DNA from: Prochlorococcus sp. AG-355-A18
GTDB taxonomy: Bacteria > Cyanobacteriota > Cyanobacteriia > PCC-6307 > Cyanobiaceae
Length of the DNA stretch: 64,000 nt
Direction: 5' to 3'
NCBI GenBank assembly: GCA_003280985.1
Contig: QCDH01000001.1
Location: forward strand, 108,760-172,759
Program-made: the position numbers and the translations under genes
Part shown: one piece after another, positions 30,213 through 50,989 of the stretch
Layout: each line of letters begins with the position of its first letter
Position numbering within the stretch: position 1 is the stretch's first letter
Notes under the pieces: model-generated
Told to the model about the DNA's origin: nothing
Database searches by the model: none
What the model saw: the letters and a program-made list of their open reading frames with translations, nothing else

Positions 30213-30470
30213 TTAAGGTCCCTGCAGTATTGCATTTTCCACATCTTCTCTATTAATACAATAGGAAAATAGTCTTTTAGTTTCTTGTCCTTCACTTTCC
30301 CAAATAACACTTAAATCTTCTTGTTCAAAAATAATAGTTGCATTCCAATTTGAAAGTAACAGATACCATTTAGATGGATTATTAATATCCTTCACAGCAC
30401 CTAAATCAGTTAACCACAATTCCAATGATTGCAGTGAATTTTGATTGATAGGTTTTTTAGAGGGATTCAC
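30213..30470 (-). CDS. DUF3143 family small cyanobacterial protein
   Basis: The 85-residue protein contains LQSLELWLTDLGAVKDINNP and LSNWNATIIFEQEDLSVIWE, matching DUF3143, a cyanobacterial family without known function. There is no membrane segment or cysteine pair. The start is GTG at 30470. It lies 16 bases after the J-domain gene on the same strand, so the two are probably co-transcribed. Confidence 0.75.
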   Translation of the reverse strand: MNPSKKPINQNSLQSLELWLTDLGAVKDINNPSKWYLLLSNWNATIIFEQEDLSVIWESEGQETKRLFSYCINREDVENAILQGP

Positions 30471-30486
30471 AGACTTTTTACAAAAA

Positions 30487-30927
30487 TTATTTAATTAGCC
30501 AAAGCGGTATTGTCTCTAATTCTTTTCCAGTAAAAGAAGCAATAAAAATTGAACCAATTAAACTTATAGAAATGATGATAATTAAAAGAAACAACGAAAA
30601 CAATTCTCCATTCGAAAAAGGTCTTCTATTCCCTAATAAATTTTGATTATTAGAATCGATTACTAAATTATTTAAAACGTTAGTATTATTTCTACTTCTA
30701 GAGTTTTCTTTTAGTTTGTCATCATATATCTTCCTTAAATTACTATTATTTAAATGTTCATAAGCTTCTAGAACTTCTTGAAATTTACTTTTAGCAACGT
30801 CTATTTCTAATGAAGTTGTATCGGGATGCAACTCAATAGAAAGTTTACAAAATGCCTTTCTTAATTCATGATTGGATGCATTTTCATTTACACCTAAAAT
30901 TTTGTAATAGGAAGTCTCACCTTTCAA
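30487..30927 (-). CDS. J-domain protein with C-terminal membrane helix
   Basis: The first ~70 residues form a J domain: SYYKILGVNENASNHELRKA, the HPD motif at 34-36 and a following helix ending NLRKIYDDKLK. J domains stimulate DnaK ATPase. A polar Asn-rich linker leads to a single hydrophobic segment near residues 108-130 (GELFSLFLLIIIISISLIGS), so the J domain is likely tethered to a membrane facing the cytoplasm. The start appears to be TTG at 30927; no ATG is available before the J domain. It is not DnaJ itself (no zinc fingers). Confidence 0.85.
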   Translation of the reverse strand: MKGETSYYKILGVNENASNHELRKAFCKLSIELHPDTTSLEIDVAKSKFQEVLEAYEHLNNSNLRKIYDDKLKENSRSRNNTNVLNNLVIDSNNQNLLGNRRPFSNGELFSLFLLIIIISISLIGSIFIASFTGKELETIPLWLIK

Positions 30928-30989
30928 AATAATCTTTTATTAATATTGTAATTCTAATAAATTTTTACTAAATAGAATGTATTTAATGG

Positions 30990-31730
30990 ATGGTTAAAAT
31001 TCATATTTATAACGAAATGAAAAAACAAAACATTCCAGAAGAAATTCTTTCCTTAATTACTGAAGAAGAAATAAATTTATTTCAAGAGTTACAAATTAAA
31101 ATTAAAGAATTAAATAATAAAAGCAATCTCACAAGATTAACTGATGGGGATGATTATTGGGTATCTCAAGTTTTTGACAGTATTTGGCCATTCAAAGCTT
31201 TCACGAATATTAATTTTGATAATAAAAAATTTTTAGATATTGGATCAGGCTGTGGCTTCCCAGGTTTAGCTTATGCCATTACTCATCCTAATTCTGAGAT
31301 ATACCTAATTGATTCTCTGAAAAAGAAAACAGATGCAATAAAAATTTTAGTTGAACAGATCAATTTCAAAAACAATATTCATGTAATCAATGATCGTATT
31401 GAGAACTTAGCCCACCAATCGTCAATGAGAAATAATTTTAATATTGCAACAACAAGAGCGGTTAGTAATCCATCAACAGTTTCAGAGTATATACTACCAA
31501 TGTTAAAAAAAGAAGGGTTTGGAGTTTTATATTGTGGCAAATGGACGAATGAAGAAAGCAAAAATCTAGAAAAAACTTTAGAAATTTTAGAGGGGAAAGT
31601 TAAATATAAAAAAGAGATACTATTACCAAGAAATAAAGGCACCCGAAATATTATTCTTATTCAACAAAAAAGATTATGCCCTGAAATTTACCCAAGAAAA
31701 GTTGGCAAACCTGAAAAAAATCCATTATGA
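30990..31730 (+). CDS. rsmG: 16S rRNA (guanine-527-N7)-methyltransferase
   Basis: The 246-residue methyltransferase modifies G527 of 16S rRNA. It shows NLTRLTDGDDYWVSQVFDS, the SAM loop FLDIGSGCGFPGLAYAITHP and the conserved TTRAVSNPSTVSEY. Two starts are possible: ATG at 30990, or ATG at 31017, nine codons later (MKKQNIPEEILS), which is nearer the usual family start. It converges on the aldo/keto reductase gene with a gap of two bases. Confidence 0.93.
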   Translation: MVKIHIYNEMKKQNIPEEILSLITEEEINLFQELQIKIKELNNKSNLTRLTDGDDYWVSQVFDSIWPFKAFTNINFDNKKFLDIGSGCGFPGLAYAITHPNSEIYLIDSLKKKTDAIKILVEQINFKNNIHVINDRIENLAHQSSMRNNFNIATTRAVSNPSTVSEYILPMLKKEGFGVLYCGKWTNEESKNLEKTLEILEGKVKYKKEILLPRNKGTRNIILIQQKRLCPEIYPRKVGKPEKNPL

Positions 31731-31732
31731 AA

Positions 31733-32926
31733 TTATTTTATTGATAATCTGTTAACATTCTTATCTCCAAACTTTTCTTTTAAATTTCTCAATTTTCTTA
31801 TAACTTTTTTTGGATTTATATGACCTTCTAATACTTTCAATAATTGTCCTTCAGAAACATCTACATCTAGTAAATTTGCGTTGAATCCTGGGAACCAGTG
31901 GCTTCCATTACCAAGCAATTGATATCTGGCTCTTGCATATCCTTCCATACCCAACCAATCAATTAAATTTGAAAGCCAAAGCAGAACAGGAATATTAATA
32001 TTTCCTGGCGTATATTCCCAACTTGGTAAATTTCTATTCCAATTATGATGCCACTCTAGACCTAAACAATTAATTGATTCCTGCCTTAATTTGTTAATTA
32101 TCTGAGGCACATATTTCTCAGACTCTGATAACAACGAGACAGCTTCTAAATGCAGAGCGAAATCTGTCTCTTTTGCAATACCCACACTTAAAGTATGGAC
32201 ATTTTGATTTCTTAAGCAAAAAAGATCATTAAAAACTATGGGATGAAGTGGTTTACAAAATTCCAACATTTTTCTTGAAGGAGTATGAAGATGTCCCCCT
32301 TTATCAGTGGGACTTATTATGAAAACCCCAAGATCATGCTTATTGGCTAAATTAATAACCTTTGTATGTTCCTGATTAATGAAATACCAGTGCAAATTTA
32401 CATAATCAAATAAATTTGTTGTTATGGCCTTTTCAATAAGTGAAGATTTTCCATGGGTTGAAAATCCAATAGATCCAATTAAATTTTCTTTTTGAAAATT
32501 CCTCAAAATGTCAATGCAACCTCCATCTCGAATAACCTGATGTAAATGTTCAGCTGTATTAATACCATGTATTGCTAACAAATCAATTTTTTTAACTTGC
32601 AATTTTTCAATACTAGATAATACATCTCGCTCAAAAATTTCCGGATCACTATTTGGTGGAATCTTTGTTTGAATTATATTTGGGATTTTCTTAGTATTCT
32701 TAAAACACATCCCTAATTGCACCTCAGAAGTTCCATAGTACTTGGCGGTTTCTACATGACTTAAGCCATATTGTGTTGCAAGATCTAATAATTTTTCTAC
32801 TTTATTTTGTTCTTCGTATGAAACCTCAGAAAAATCTAATTGATCCCAACTTTTTTGAAATCTCATACCACCTAAAGATAAAACAGGAATCTTTAGATTG
32901 GTTCTACCAAATCTACGATATTGCAT
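31733..32926 (-). CDS. Aldo/keto reductase with degenerate C-terminal domain
   Basis: The 397-residue protein has an N-terminal aldo/keto reductase barrel. Tetrad positions are Tyr64 (AKYYGTSEVQLG), Lys88 (NIIQTKIPP) and His120 (DLLAIHGIN), but the usual Asp before the Tyr is Glu59. The C-terminal ~110 residues align by eye with the ferredoxin-like tail of COG1453 reductases (TPGNINIPVLLWLSN), yet the cluster cysteines are missing. A separate 4Fe-4S ferredoxin gene lies 10 bases upstream. Substrate is unknown. Confidence 0.82.
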   Translation of the reverse strand: MQYRRFGRTNLKIPVLSLGGMRFQKSWDQLDFSEVSYEEQNKVEKLLDLATQYGLSHVETAKYYGTSEVQLGMCFKNTKKIPNIIQTKIPPNSDPEIFERDVLSSIEKLQVKKIDLLAIHGINTAEHLHQVIRDGGCIDILRNFQKENLIGSIGFSTHGKSSLIEKAITTNLFDYVNLHWYFINQEHTKVINLANKHDLGVFIISPTDKGGHLHTPSRKMLEFCKPLHPIVFNDLFCLRNQNVHTLSVGIAKETDFALHLEAVSLLSESEKYVPQIINKLRQESINCLGLEWHHNWNRNLPSWEYTPGNINIPVLLWLSNLIDWLGMEGYARARYQLLGNGSHWFPGFNANLLDVDVSEGQLLKVLEGHINPKKVIRKLRNLKEKFGDKNVNRLSIK

Positions 32927-32936
32927 CTTTTTGATA

Positions 32937-33296
32937 TTAGTGCTTATTCATTCTCGGTGGCTTTCCAAATGTTTGAAACATATCTCTATCGAGACTATTC
33001 TCTAAATCATCCAATTCTTCAAATTTGACCCAATGAATACAATCAACAGGGCATGTATCTATTGCTTCTTGAATGACATCAGAACTATCTCCATCTTGCC
33101 TAATAGCTCGACTTCTACCATGAAATTCATCAACAGTGAAAGTATTCGAAGCGACGTGAACACAGTACTGACAACCAATACACTTAGCTTCGTCAACCCA
33201 TACTGCTTTTTCGGCCAAAAGACCCCCTAAAACGGGCTCCCAGCCTGTAATCTCAATTTTTTCTTCAGTATTATTAAATGGATCCGTAAAATCCAT
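32937..33296 (-). CDS. Single-cluster 4Fe-4S ferredoxin
   Basis: The 119-residue protein carries CIGCQYC (Cys39, Cys42, Cys45) and Cys82 in DTCPVDCIHWV, the ligand pattern for one 4Fe-4S cluster; Cys86 is additional. The first ~35 residues are an extension not found in bacterial ferredoxins, and the C-terminus is a charged tail ending PPRMNKH. The family is common in cyanobacteria and plastids. It is ten bases from both neighbours: downstream of DUF1257/Ycf35 and upstream of the aldo/keto reductase, for which it may supply electrons (inference). Confidence 0.88.
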   Translation of the reverse strand: MDFTDPFNNTEEKIEITGWEPVLGGLLAEKAVWVDEAKCIGCQYCVHVASNTFTVDEFHGRSRAIRQDGDSSDVIQEAIDTCPVDCIHWVKFEELDDLENSLDRDMFQTFGKPPRMNKH

Positions 33297-33305
33297 ATCT
33301 TGACA

Positions 33306-33698
33306 TTAGTTTTCCCACTTGGTTAAGACCAATTCAATAGAACCATCATTTTTATTTTTTTGTTCTACGACTTGATATCCATCTTCTTGCGTTTTAGAAA
33401 TGATTGTTTGGTAAGCATACATTTGTGTAACTTTTGAGATGAATCTTTCTACTGGAATCTCAAATTTCCATAGATCAAGGTCAGTAACTAATTCATATGC
33501 ATTAGAATTGTTATCCCATTTAAATCCAACTTGTGTATCACCAGGTAAAAGCATGCTTATATCAACGGCTGTGAATTGGCCTTTATAACCTTTTACAAAC
33601 TTTTCTTCTTGATTAATACTATAACCGAAATGATTTAAAGCCTTAATTAATGGCTCTGCATCTTTAAGCTGGGTTTTAATCGTACTAAAGTGTGACAT
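33306..33698 (-). CDS. ycf35: Ycf35/DUF1257 family protein
   Basis: The 130-residue protein begins MSHFSTIKTQLKDAEPLIKA and contains GFKWDNNSNAYELVTDLDLW, the DUF1257 pattern encoded as ycf35 in red-lineage plastids. Function is unknown. It overlaps the DUF2997 gene before it by 14 bases, and the two families are often found together, which suggests their products work together. It is followed by the 4Fe-4S ferredoxin gene. Confidence 0.88.
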   Translation of the reverse strand: MSHFSTIKTQLKDAEPLIKALNHFGYSINQEEKFVKGYKGQFTAVDISMLLPGDTQVGFKWDNNSNAYELVTDLDLWKFEIPVERFISKVTQMYAYQTIISKTQEDGYQVVEQKNKNDGSIELVLTKWEN

Positions 33699-33900
33699 TA
33701 GATTCGTTATTTAATTGTGTTAAGTTTTCACTATGATTAGAGATGAAAGCATCAGATGTTTTATTCGTAACTGTTACTTTACCAAGAGCATCTTCAAGAT
33801 TTTTTGTAGCTTCATTACATGAGTTACCAGTAAATCCCTCGACAGTCTCTTCGACTCTACCGTCTTGATGAATTTTGAATCTTAATGTTTTTTGAGGCAT
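33685..33900 (-). CDS. DUF2997 family protein
   Basis: The ~71-residue protein begins MPQKTLRFKIHQDGRVEETV and contains GFTGNSCNEATKNLEDALGK, as in DUF2997, a partner of DUF1257. I chose ATG at 33900 rather than the in-frame TTG three codons upstream because it gives the family's MPQ start. It ends in a polar Asn/Ser-rich tail. A perfect 15-bp palindrome lies eight bases upstream of the start. First gene of the DUF2997-ycf35-ferredoxin-reductase unit. Confidence 0.82.
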   Translation of the reverse strand: MPQKTLRFKIHQDGRVEETVEGFTGNSCNEATKNLEDALGKVTVTNKTSDAFISNHSENLTQLNNESNVTL

Positions 33901-33907
33901 TAAAATC

Positions 33908-33934
33908 AAGTACTAAGTACTTTTACTTTATATA
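33908..33934 (-). promoter_or_regulatory. Candidate promoter with 15-bp palindrome for the DUF2997-ycf35 unit
   Basis: AAGTACT-A-AGTACTT at 33908-33922 is a perfect palindrome around a single central base. For the minus strand it follows a TATATA box at 33929-33934, so it would cover about +1 to +15 of the transcript, a position suited to a repressor operator or to a 5' hairpin close to the ribosome binding site (start codon at 33900). No regulator is known to me for this motif. Confidence 0.4.
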
Positions 33935-34048
33935 GAATAACGAAAATTTTTTGTTTCAGTTGGTACAAGTTAATTAATTTTAATTTTTATATTGAATATC
34001 TGATAATTTAATTTATTGGATAGCTTCTGTTGTGAAAAATTAAATTAT

Positions 34049-34816
34049 TTAGTTATAAAAACCTTGCATCCCCATTGAATCCAAGGCAGTTTTTGCTTCT
34101 TCCATAACGGAGGGTTCTTTGTCAAAAAGAGCTATCTTGGTGCATTCATCAACGAAACTTTCTTGAAATGTATTATCTAATTTTTCATACAATCTACATA
34201 ATGACCAGATGCAATTACTTCTTACACCCGGTTCATTATCTATTTTTAAACTTATTAAAAGTTGTTCTGCTGCCAATTGAGCATTGTTCAAAGAAACATT
34301 TCCGATTTCAGCTAGAGAACTAGAAGACCATAATCTTACTGCGGCTACATCATTCTTCAAAGCATTTATTAATGGCTCCAAAACGATTTGATTATCATAA
34401 TTAGCTAAGCTCCAAGCTGTAGCTCTTCTGACATAAGCATTATCGTCAGTCTTCAAAAGACTAACAAGTTTCTCCACCGCGCTAGGACATGGATTACGAC
34501 CCAAAGCATATACAACACTCATTCTTTCAACAGGACAAGGTTGATCAAGTAATGGTAACAAAAGGGGAAAAGATCTTGAATCTCTATATTCACAAAATAT
34601 TCTTAATCCCTGTATTCTCTCTTCTCTGTTACCTTTTAGCATTTTTAATGCTTCATTGCACTCCTGAGTTATATTTAAACCTTTTGGAAAAGAATCTTCA
34701 TCAATTTGTTCTAAAGGATCTATTTCAATTTCTAAGGCCAATTCTCTCGCCAAAACATCTGGATCAACAGCTATATCAACCAAGCTTTCTTTATTAGGAT
34801 CCCTATTTTTTGTCAT
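34049..34816 (-). CDS. HEAT-repeat protein (PBS-lyase-like repeats)
   Basis: The 255-residue protein has a ~70-residue acidic N-terminus and then about five helical HEAT/PBS-lyase-like repeats, for example SFPLLLPLLDQPCPVERMSV, SAVEKLVSLLKTDDNAYVRR and LEPLINALKNDVAAVRLWSS. Such repeats make curved binding surfaces; relatives in cyanobacteria act as bilin lyases or chaperones, but this protein has no feature that assigns it to those. It lies 18 bases after the 48-residue membrane protein gene on the same strand. Confidence 0.8.
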   Translation of the reverse strand: MTKNRDPNKESLVDIAVDPDVLARELALEIEIDPLEQIDEDSFPKGLNITQECNEALKMLKGNREERIQGLRIFCEYRDSRSFPLLLPLLDQPCPVERMSVVYALGRNPCPSAVEKLVSLLKTDDNAYVRRATAWSLANYDNQIVLEPLINALKNDVAAVRLWSSSSLAEIGNVSLNNAQLAAEQLLISLKIDNEPGVRSNCIWSLCRLYEKLDNTFQESFVDECTKIALFDKEPSVMEEAKTALDSMGMQGFYN

Positions 34817-34834
34817 TTTAAAAAACTAAAAATA

Positions 34835-34981
34835 TCAATTTACGGGGGCAGGAGACATCATATCTCCTGGCAACCAAATTCTTGCACTAACAGCAAAAAA
34901 GGCAATCCCAAAGAGTGAGACGATAGCGAAAGGTAAAATTTTTGTTTTAATGAAACCCAAAGATTTAAAATTACTTAACAC
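34835..34981 (-). CDS. Small membrane protein, 48 residues
   Basis: The frame starts at GTG 34981 and ends TGA at 34835. A good ribosome binding site (AAAGAGG) lies nine bases before the GTG on the minus strand. The peptide starts MLSNFKSLGFIKTKILPF, has one hydrophobic helix (FAIVSLFGIAFFAVSA, about residues 18-33) with positive charges before it, and a short tail ARIWLPGDMMSPAPVN that is Pro-rich. The helix-plus-tail layout and the ribosome binding site argue it is real. No function is apparent. It is just upstream of the HEAT-repeat gene. Confidence 0.65.
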   Translation of the reverse strand: MLSNFKSLGFIKTKILPFAIVSLFGIAFFAVSARIWLPGDMMSPAPVN

Positions 34982-35029
34982 AATAATAACCTCTTTAAGA
35001 GACTTTTAAAAAATTTTTATTAGATAAAA

Positions 35030-36088
<1,059 letters not shown>

Positions 36089-36105
36089 TTATCTAAAAAC
36101 TATTT

Positions 36106-36261
<156 letters not shown>

Positions 36262-36313
36262 TTAAAAATTTAAAAAATTCATTCTAGTCACTAAAAATAA
36301 TAATAGATAATAT

Positions 36314-40441
<4,128 letters not shown>

Positions 40442-40448
40442 TTAAAGA

Positions 40449-45685
<5,237 letters not shown>

Positions 45686-45906
45686 CCAAGAAAACCTGCG
45701 ATTTTGTGAGATTTACTATTTACTTTTAATCTACTCAATAATCAGAACTTTAACTTTTCACTAAAAATGAGATCAACCACATAAATCTCGATTTCAACAA
45801 AAAACAATCTAATAAAGAATAATTAAAATTCGTTTAATGCTGTTAAATCATTAACTGTGAAAGTTAAAGTAAAAAAATTAAGAAAAATTTCCAGTAATTC
45901 CTAATA
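45686..45906 (-). promoter_or_regulatory. rpoB leader region
   Basis: This 221-base AT-rich gap between tatD and rpoB holds no gene. A weak 6-bp inverted repeat, TTAACT and AGTTAA with a 5-base loop, lies at 45851-45867 near the tatD end. It may contain an rpoB promoter; I see no clear -10/-35 pair. Confidence 0.35.
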
Positions 45907-46716
45907 CTAACAGCTGCTGCGTCTACTTAACAAGTCAAATTTAAACAAATCTTCAGCATTCTGATATGACTCTCTAGCAATTGTGGTTAATTCAGTAGAT
46001 CTTAAATCTGCCATAAAATTGGCAACATTTTCAACAAACGCAGGTTCATTTCTTTTACCCCTATGAGGGACAGGAGCTAAAAATGGTGAGTCAGTTTCAA
46101 TTAAGTATTTATCATTTGGTACTATTTTGGCGCACTCATGAATTTCATGTGCTTTTGGGAAAGTGACTATGCCACTAAAACTAATGTAAAATCCAAGATT
46201 CAAGAATTGCTTCATTTCATTTGGTGTACCCGTCCAACAATGAAGTACACCGTTAGGACATTTTCCTTTTTTAGAGAGATCACTACATATTTCAATCATT
46301 TCATTTGCAGCATCTCTGCAATGGATAATTACTGGCAATTGAAGTTCATAAGCTAACTCCATTTGAGGAATAAGTGCTTCAATCTGCTGAGTTTTATTTT
46401 TATTTTTAAAAAAATCCAATCCTAATTCCCCAATAGCTACAACTCGTCCATCTTCTTGAGCTGATTTTCTCAGAAGAGATTTTGAACTTTGTTCCCATTT
46501 TTTTGCTTCTAGCGGATGCAAACCAACTGAATAGTAAATTTCATTAAATTCATGGGATATTTTTTTCAACTTTTGAATTTCTGTAAATTCACAACAAGCA
46601 TGAACTAATTTTTTTACACCTCTTAAACGCAATCTTAAAACAACATCTTCAAGATCTCTCTCAAAATTTTCAAATATTAAATGACAGTGAGAGTCTATGA
46701 GTTCTATATCGCTCAT
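45907..46716 (-). CDS. tatD: TatD family metal-dependent DNase
   Basis: The 269-residue TIM-barrel hydrolase has the metal-binding DSHCHL at residues 9-14, the Glu in VVAIGELGLDFFKN, PVIIHCRDAANE, VLHCWTGTPNEM and the terminal Asp in LIETDSPFLAPVPHRG. TatD enzymes are 3'-5' exonucleases implicated in DNA repair or RNA quality control. It sits 22 bases after rpsT and before rpoB, an order I recall as conserved in marine picocyanobacteria. Confidence 0.92.
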   Translation of the reverse strand: MSDIELIDSHCHLIFENFERDLEDVVLRLRLRGVKKLVHACCEFTEIQKLKKISHEFNEIYYSVGLHPLEAKKWEQSSKSLLRKSAQEDGRVVAIGELGLDFFKNKNKTQQIEALIPQMELAYELQLPVIIHCRDAANEMIEICSDLSKKGKCPNGVLHCWTGTPNEMKQFLNLGFYISFSGIVTFPKAHEIHECAKIVPNDKYLIETDSPFLAPVPHRGKRNEPAFVENVANFMADLRSTELTTIARESYQNAEDLFKFDLLSRRSSC

Positions 46717-46738
46717 AATTATATTATGATCTGTCTTT

Positions 46739-47032
46739 TTATTTAGTGATAAGAGTAGTTTTTACAAAATTGTTGATTTTCGATTTTTTATTAGCACCAT
46801 TATTCTTGTGAAGAACATTTTTTTTAACTGCTTTATCAATTAAGCTAAAAGCTTTATTAAGACTTGTTTTCACTAAATTTTTATTATCCTCATTGGGGTT
46901 TTTTTTATATTTTTCGCAACTCTCTAGGGTTTTTTTGGTTAAAGTTCTAACAGTAGATTTATATGACTTATTTATTAAACGATTTCTTTCGGCAATTTGT
47001 ATTCTCTTTTTTGCTGATTTGTTGTTGGCCAC
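46739..47032 (-). CDS. rpsT: 30S ribosomal protein S20
   Basis: The 97-residue Lys-rich helical protein begins ANNKSAKKRIQIAERNRLIN and binds 16S rRNA. The start codon is GTG at 47032 followed by GCC, matching the invariant MAN start. It is the first gene of the run leading to RNA polymerase, linking ribosome and polymerase production. It is divergent from hisD across a 120-base gap. Confidence 0.96.
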   Translation of the reverse strand: MANNKSAKKRIQIAERNRLINKSYKSTVRTLTKKTLESCEKYKKNPNEDNKNLVKTSLNKAFSLIDKAVKKNVLHKNNGANKKSKINNFVKTTLITK

Positions 47033-47152
47033 AGAGGGTGCGTAAATAGAAGATTCCTATCATAACAAATAGATCGTCTACTAATCAATCATATATAATT
47101 TAGAAGATATTAAATTGGGTTTTGAGCCTTTCTATTTGAAAAAATTAAGCAA

Positions 47153-48439
47153 ATGAAGATCATAAATAATAAAAAAGAAGCTATTAAAGAATTAAAAAGG
47201 ATTTCTACTCGAACTAATTCAGATAACAATAATAAGATAAATACAATTGTTGAAGAAATTCTTCAAGAGGTAAAAATTTCTGGAGATATAGCAGTAGAAA
47301 AATATACAAAAAAATTTGATGGTTTCGACCCTGACCCTATGCAAGTGAGTGCGGATCAAATAAAAAATGCATGGGATGAAATTGATAATAATTTGAAGAA
47401 CTCACTCGTGGTAGCTCATAAAAGAATTCAAAAATTCCATGAAAAAGAAATTCCTCAATCTTTTACTATAAAAGGCGAATATGGTGATACCGTGCAAAGA
47501 AGATGGAGACCAGTTAAAAATGCCGGTATTTATATTCCAGGAGGTAGAGCTGCTTATCCAAGTACAGTATTGATGAATGCTATACCTGCAAAAGTTGCAG
47601 GAGTGGAAGAAATTATAATGGTATCTCCTGGGAATAAAAAAGGAGAAATAAACAAAACTGTTTTGGCTGCAGCTTACTTATCAGGGATCAATAAAGTATT
47701 TAGAATTGGAGGAGCTCAAGCAATTGGTGCTTTAGCATTTGGCACAAATCAAATCAATAAAGTAGATGTTATTTCAGGTCCAGGGAATATCTATGTTACA
47801 ACTGCGAAAAAACTCATTTATGGCTGTACAGGGATTGATTCTTTGGCTGGTCCAAGTGAGATATTAATCATTGCTGATGAAACAGCTCAAAGCACTCACA
47901 TAGCATCTGATCTACTAGCGCAAGCAGAACATGATCCTTTAGCTTCATCAATACTTTTAACTACATCAAAGAACCAGGCAAAAGAAGTTTTAGAGGCACT
48001 TTATAAAAAAATAGATGATCATCCAAGAAAAGAAATTTGCATGCAATCAATAAAAAATTGGGGTTTAATTGTCATTTGCGAAAATTACGAATCATGTGTT
48101 GAACTAAGCAATAACTTTGCCCCTGAACACCTAGAAATTCTTACTGTTGATTCAAAAAAAATTCTTGCAGGTATAGAAAATGCAGGAGCGATATTTTTAG
48201 GAAAATGGACCCCAGAAGCTGTTGGAGATTATCTTGCTGGACCAAATCATACTTTACCCACCTCAGGGAATTCTAGATTTAGCGGTTCTTTGGGGGTTGA
48301 AACTTTTATGAAAAATACTTCAATAATAGAATTTAATAAAAAAAGTTTAGAAGTTAATAGCCTTGATATTATTAATCTTGCTAAAAGCGAGGGCTTACAT
48401 AGCCACGCCAACTCTGTACAAATAAGATTTGAAGATTAA
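47153..48439 (+). CDS. hisD: Histidinol dehydrogenase
   Basis: The 428-residue zinc enzyme performs the last two oxidations of histidine synthesis. Signatures are [37 protein letters not shown], the zinc region [12 protein letters not shown] and FAPEHLEI. The length is normal. A TATAAT at 47094-47099 could be its -10 box. It converges on rpiA with a four-base overlap. Confidence 0.96.
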   Translation: MKIINNKKEAIKELKRISTRTNSDNNNKINTIVEEILQEVKISGDIAVEKYTKKFDGFDPDPMQVSADQIKNAWDEIDNNLKNSLVVAHKRIQKFHEKEIPQSFTIKGEYGDTVQRRWRPVKNAGIYIPGGRAAYPSTVLMNAIPAKVAGVEEIIMVSPGNKKGEINKTVLAAAYLSGINKVFRIGGAQAIGALAFGTNQINKVDVISGPGNIYVTTAKKLIYGCTGIDSLAGPSEILIIADETAQSTHIASDLLAQAEHDPLASSILLTTSKNQAKEVLEALYKKIDDHPRKEICMQSIKNWGLIVICENYESCVELSNNFAPEHLEILTVDSKKILAGIENAGAIFLGKWTPEAVGDYLAGPNHTLPTSGNSRFSGSLGVETFMKNTSIIEFNKKSLEVNSLDIINLAKSEGLHSHANSVQIRFED

Positions 48440-49149
48440 CTAGCTCTTGAGGGTGAGTAAACCACTGGAATGTTGTCTTCAATTTTACCGACTAATACTT
48501 TGTCTGTAAGATCAACGAATAATCCATTTTCTAATACTCCTGGAATGTTATTAATCTTCATTTCAATGTCTTTTGGATTTTTAATACCCTCATTAAATAA
48601 AACATCTAGGATGAGGTTGCCTTGGTCAGTAACAACTGGGCCAGCTTTTTTATTAGCCATCCTTAAAGAAGAACTGCCATCCATTTCTGAAATGACTTCC
48701 TTAACTTGCTTCCAAGCATTCGGAAGAACTTCGACAGGTAAAGGAAAAGATTGATTTAGATTTTGCACAAGTTTAGTTTCATCAACAACAATCAACAATT
48801 GATTAGCTTTAGATGCCACTAACTTTTCTCTAACATGGCATGCTCCTCCTCCTTTTATTAATTGAAATCCTGGATCAACTTCATCTGCGCCATCAATAGC
48901 TAAATCAATTTGAGATAGAGAAGCTAAATCGATAAGCGGGATATCCAATTCAAGAGCTAAAACTTCTGATTGAAAAGAAGTTGCAACACCTCTTATATTT
49001 TTGAGTTTTCCAGAACGTATTTCTTCCGAAAGGCTTTTTATCATTAACGCAGCTGTGGATCCAGACCCTAATCCTAAAATCATGTCACTCTTTACTTCTT
49101 TTATTGCTGCATCAGCAACTACTTGTTTCATTTGAGTTTGTGAATCCAA
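48436..49149 (-). CDS. rpiA: Ribose-5-phosphate isomerase A
   Basis: The 237-residue isomerase of the Calvin cycle and pentose phosphate pathway has the phosphate loop [13 protein letters not shown], catalytic [17 protein letters not shown] and the base Glu in [11 protein letters not shown]. The long frame begins at TTG 49149 (MDSQTQMKQ); ATG at 49131 is the alternative. I favour TTG because marine Synechococcus relatives also begin with a similar xLQTQMKQ stretch. Confidence 0.95.
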   Translation of the reverse strand: MDSQTQMKQVVADAAIKEVKSDMILGLGSGSTAALMIKSLSEEIRSGKLKNIRGVATSFQSEVLALELDIPLIDLASLSQIDLAIDGADEVDPGFQLIKGGGACHVREKLVASKANQLLIVVDETKLVQNLNQSFPLPVEVLPNAWKQVKEVISEMDGSSSLRMANKKAGPVVTDQGNLILDVLFNEGIKNPKDIEMKINNIPGVLENGLFVDLTDKVLVGKIEDNIPVVYSPSRAS

Positions 49150-49196
49150 AATCTTTTTCTCTAATGGTTATAGATTATTAAATTTCAATGGGTGCT

Positions 49197-50327
<1,131 letters not shown>

Positions 50328-50485
50328 TTAATTAATGGTTTATGTTTTATTTAATAAATCTAATTGAAGAAAAAGATTATTGTTGTTTTTTTGTTTACAT
50401 GCATAAAATACAAATTTTTAAATTTTTCTATCGAAAATAATTATATATATGTGAAAATAAATTCTAAATAAATTTATAAATAAAC

Positions 50486-50953
50486 TTGAATAAAGAAAAC
50501 AAAAGTAAGCTAGAAGCTCTACTAGAAAAAGTTGCTAATGAACTGGATTTAGAAATCTACGGTTTAAATATACAAACTAATCAAAATCCAATTGTTATTG
50601 AAATAACAATACGAAAAACTAATGGAGATGACATTTCTCTAGATGATTGTGCGCTATTTAATAACCCAGCATCTGACGAAATAGAAAAATCAAATCTTTT
50701 AAATTGTTCATATGTGTTAGAAATTAGTAGTCAAGGGGTCAGTGATGAATTAACCTCAGAAAGAGACTTCAAAACTTTTAAGGGTTTTCCAGTTAATGTC
50801 GAGTTAAACCAGAAGAATTCAAAAATAAAATTCTTGAATGGTTTACTTTATGAAAAGTCTAATGATTATTTAGCCATTAACATTAAAGGTAGGATAAAGA
50901 AAATCCCTTTCGATGAAGTATTAAAAATTAGTCTTTGTACCTTAAAAGATTAA
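50486..50953 (+). CDS. rimP: Ribosome maturation factor RimP
   Basis: The 155-residue two-domain protein assists 30S assembly. The N-terminal domain has [12 protein letters not shown] and the conserved [20 protein letters not shown], and the C-terminal SH3-like domain includes [13 protein letters not shown]. The start must be TTG at 50486, because the frame is closed by TAA three codons upstream and the next Met would remove the domain. It begins the rimP-nusA-ylxR-infB unit. Confidence 0.92.
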   Translation: MNKENKSKLEALLEKVANELDLEIYGLNIQTNQNPIVIEITIRKTNGDDISLDDCALFNNPASDEIEKSNLLNCSYVLEISSQGVSDELTSERDFKTFKGFPVNVELNQKNSKIKFLNGLLYEKSNDYLAINIKGRIKKIPFDEVLKISLCTLKD

Positions 50954-50989
50954 TTATTATTCAACCATTATTCAATTTTCCCATCATAG

